Below are positions 23,029-23,753 of a DNA stretch of 23,753 nucleotides, piece after piece. Below the pieces are notes generated by a model. That model was not told the origin of the DNA. It made no database searches and saw only the letters and a program-made list of their open reading frames with translations. Position 1 is the stretch's first letter. Each line of letters opens with the position of its first letter. This DNA is from Desulfobacterales bacterium (GTDB taxonomy: Bacteria > Desulfobacterota > Desulfobacteria > Desulfobacterales > UBA5852), in the NCBI GenBank assembly GCA_030066455.1, contig JASJBQ010000010.1:1-23753 (forward strand), given 5' to 3'. Position numbers and translations under genes: made by a program.

Positions 23029-23152
23029 GACGGTTTCGTAAAAGGTCTGAGATCAAGGCTTGCGAATCCCGAGGAGTGAGGCGTACTTACGGTACGCCGC
23101 AATGACGAGGGGTGAAGCGTAACGCCGATATCGGACTTTTTACGGGACCGTC
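23029..23152. repeat. Structured intergenic repeat, copy A (124 bp)
   Basis: The outer arms (23029-23047 and 23134-23152) pair at 16 of 19 positions and begin GACGGT. Inside are GATCAAGGC, GCGAATCCC, GAGGAG, the hairpin GGCGTAC-TTACG-GTACGCC (23080-23098), CGAGG and AACGCCGATAT. It shares most of its centre with copy B but has different outer arms, and shares the order of boxes with copy C. Confidence 0.75.
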
Positions 23153-23188
23153 AAGAAAAGTAACCTAATGAAGGCGCTCGTGCCCCGC

Positions 23189-23294
23189 TTGACCCTGCGC
23201 GTCGTCGCGTCGGCCGGCGCGCGCGGAAACTCGCTGCGCTCAGACAGTCCGCGCGCTATCTCCGGCCGACACACCGATGCTCGGCGCGGGTCAA
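23189..23294. repeat. Large imperfect hairpin, second repeat type
   Basis: Three nested perfect pairs enclose a 20-nt loop: TTGACCC/GGGTCAA (23189-23195, 23288-23294), TCGGCCGG/CCGGCCGA (23210-23217, 23262-23269) and GCGCGCGGA/TCCGCGCGC (23219-23227, 23248-23256). The core with CTCGCTGCGCTCAGACAG resembles sequences I associate with dispersed proteobacterial palindromes, which a search would test. It is unrelated in sequence to elements A and B on either side. Confidence 0.65.
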
Positions 23295-23422
23295 AGGGAT
23301 TATAGCTCGTTTCTTCAAAGGTTGATAGCGGCCGTCCTTTAATTTCACCGATGTATGGGCGGAGGCACACACGGGTTGCAGTGGGCAGCCCATCCGGCTG
23401 AATTTAAAGGGTTAGGGAACCC

Positions 23423-23545
23423 GACGGTTGTCTGAGAGGTTCGAGAGCAAGGCCTGCGAGCCCTGAGGAGAGAGGCGTACATCGGTACGCCGCAATGACG
23501 AAGGGTGAAGCGTAACGCCGCTATCGGACCTCTCAGGCAACCGTC
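23423..23545. repeat. Structured intergenic repeat, copy B (123 bp)
   Basis: The outer arms (23423-23443 and 23525-23545) pair at 19 of 21 positions. The inner hairpin is GGCGTAC-ATCG-GTACGCC (23474-23491). The middle is nearly identical to copy A through GCAATGACGA and GTGAAGCGTAACGCCG, but the arms, built on TGTCTGAGAGG instead of TTCGTAAAAGG, differ together on both sides. The right end lies 2 bp before the stop codon of the transporter gene. Confidence 0.75.
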
Positions 23546-23547
23546 CG

Positions 23548-23753
23548 TCAGAAGGGGAAGATTAAGGGCGTGATGCCAAGCGCCACCCCCCCGAGGATCA
23601 CCGTTACGGCTAGCCCCAGTTTGATGAAATCGGTGAAGCGATAGCCGCCTGCCGTCCAGACCATCATATTGGTCTGGTAGCCTGAGGGCACGATGAAAGC
23701 ACAGGAGGCGGCCACCATGAGCACGATGGCGAAGGGCATGAAACTGACCCCCA
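23548..23753 (-). CDS. SLC13/DASS-type transporter, C-terminal end (partial)
   Basis: The frame is open to the window edge, so only the last 68 residues are seen; the true start is outside. FIVPSGYQTNMMVWTAGGYR and FTDFIKLGLAVTVILGGVAL are the C-terminal signature of SLC13-family permeases (dicarboxylate, citrate or sulfate transporters). The final hydrophobic stretch ends in ITPLIFPF. In a putative sulfate reducer, a sulfate or dicarboxylate substrate is possible, but these last residues cannot distinguish them. Confidence 0.85.
   Translation of the reverse strand, partial: GVSFMPFAIVLMVAASCAFIVPSGYQTNMMVWTAGGYRFTDFIKLGLAVTVILGGVALGITPLIFPF

Larger units (their letters stand above)
22918..23547. 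other. Repeat-rich convergent gap
   Basis: This 630-bp gap lies between two convergent genes and is almost filled by repeats: TTTTCTT/AAGAAAA (22980-22986 and 22995-23001), element A (23029-23152), a large imperfect hairpin (23189-23294) and element B (23423-23545). A 12-bp fragment of element A's arm is also repeated at 23009-23020. I see no gene in it. Confidence 0.6.

Noticed and set aside
22918..23547. A mobile element or MITE with a transposase source
   Set aside because: There is no transposase and no clear target-site duplication around copies A and B; a REP-like structured repeat fits better.

Overview
The window looks like chromosomal DNA of a GC-rich Desulfobacterota bacterium, most likely a Desulfosarcina- or Desulfobacteraceae-like sulfate reducer. 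This is an inference from gene content, protein style and intergenic repeats; no rRNA or other marker gene is present. I see no tRNA or rRNA gene, CRISPR array, transposase or phage gene.

Layout. Positions 1-2750: the end of an unknown acidic, Pro-rich protein, then a DUF389 membrane protein that converges on a lipoprotein. Positions 2750-7530: a long non-coding stretch, a PAS/PP2C phosphatase, a divergent ArsR-type regulator with a COG0701 (ArsP-like) metal/metalloid permease, a small winged-helix protein, and a degenerate zinc-ribbon protein. Positions 7750-14590: a complete sugar ABC importer operon on the minus strand (binding protein, two permeases, ATPase, ROK sugar kinase), with a divergent ROK-family repressor across a 381-bp palindrome-rich control region. 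Positions 14880-16610: a cytidylate-kinase-like protein, a small zinc ribbon and a convergent metallo-beta-lactamase-fold hydrolase. Positions 17000-21370: a probable clock-type operon of a small ORF, kaiB, kaiC and a hybrid histidine kinase. Positions 21530-22920: a pyridine-nucleotide disulfide oxidoreductase-like flavoprotein. Positions 22920-23753: a repeat-rich convergent gap and the C-terminal end of an SLC13-type transporter.

How the genes work together. The sugar operon is self-contained: uptake, phosphorylation and a local ROK repressor, and its binding protein resembles the glucose/mannose GtsA type. The arsR-permease pair is a metal-responsive efflux unit with two near-identical operator-like boxes. 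KaiB and KaiC overlap by 4 bp and are followed 39 bp later by a hybrid kinase, which suggests a KaiA-less timing or stress-signalling module with its own phosphorelay output.

The most notable non-coding signal is a family of three intergenic elements of 123-144 bp (7609-7752, 23029-23152, 23423-23545). They share conserved boxes, while their outer and inner stems differ in sequence yet stay self-complementary. All three lie in gaps between convergent genes, and two abut stop codons. This points to a structured, REP/BIME-like repeat.
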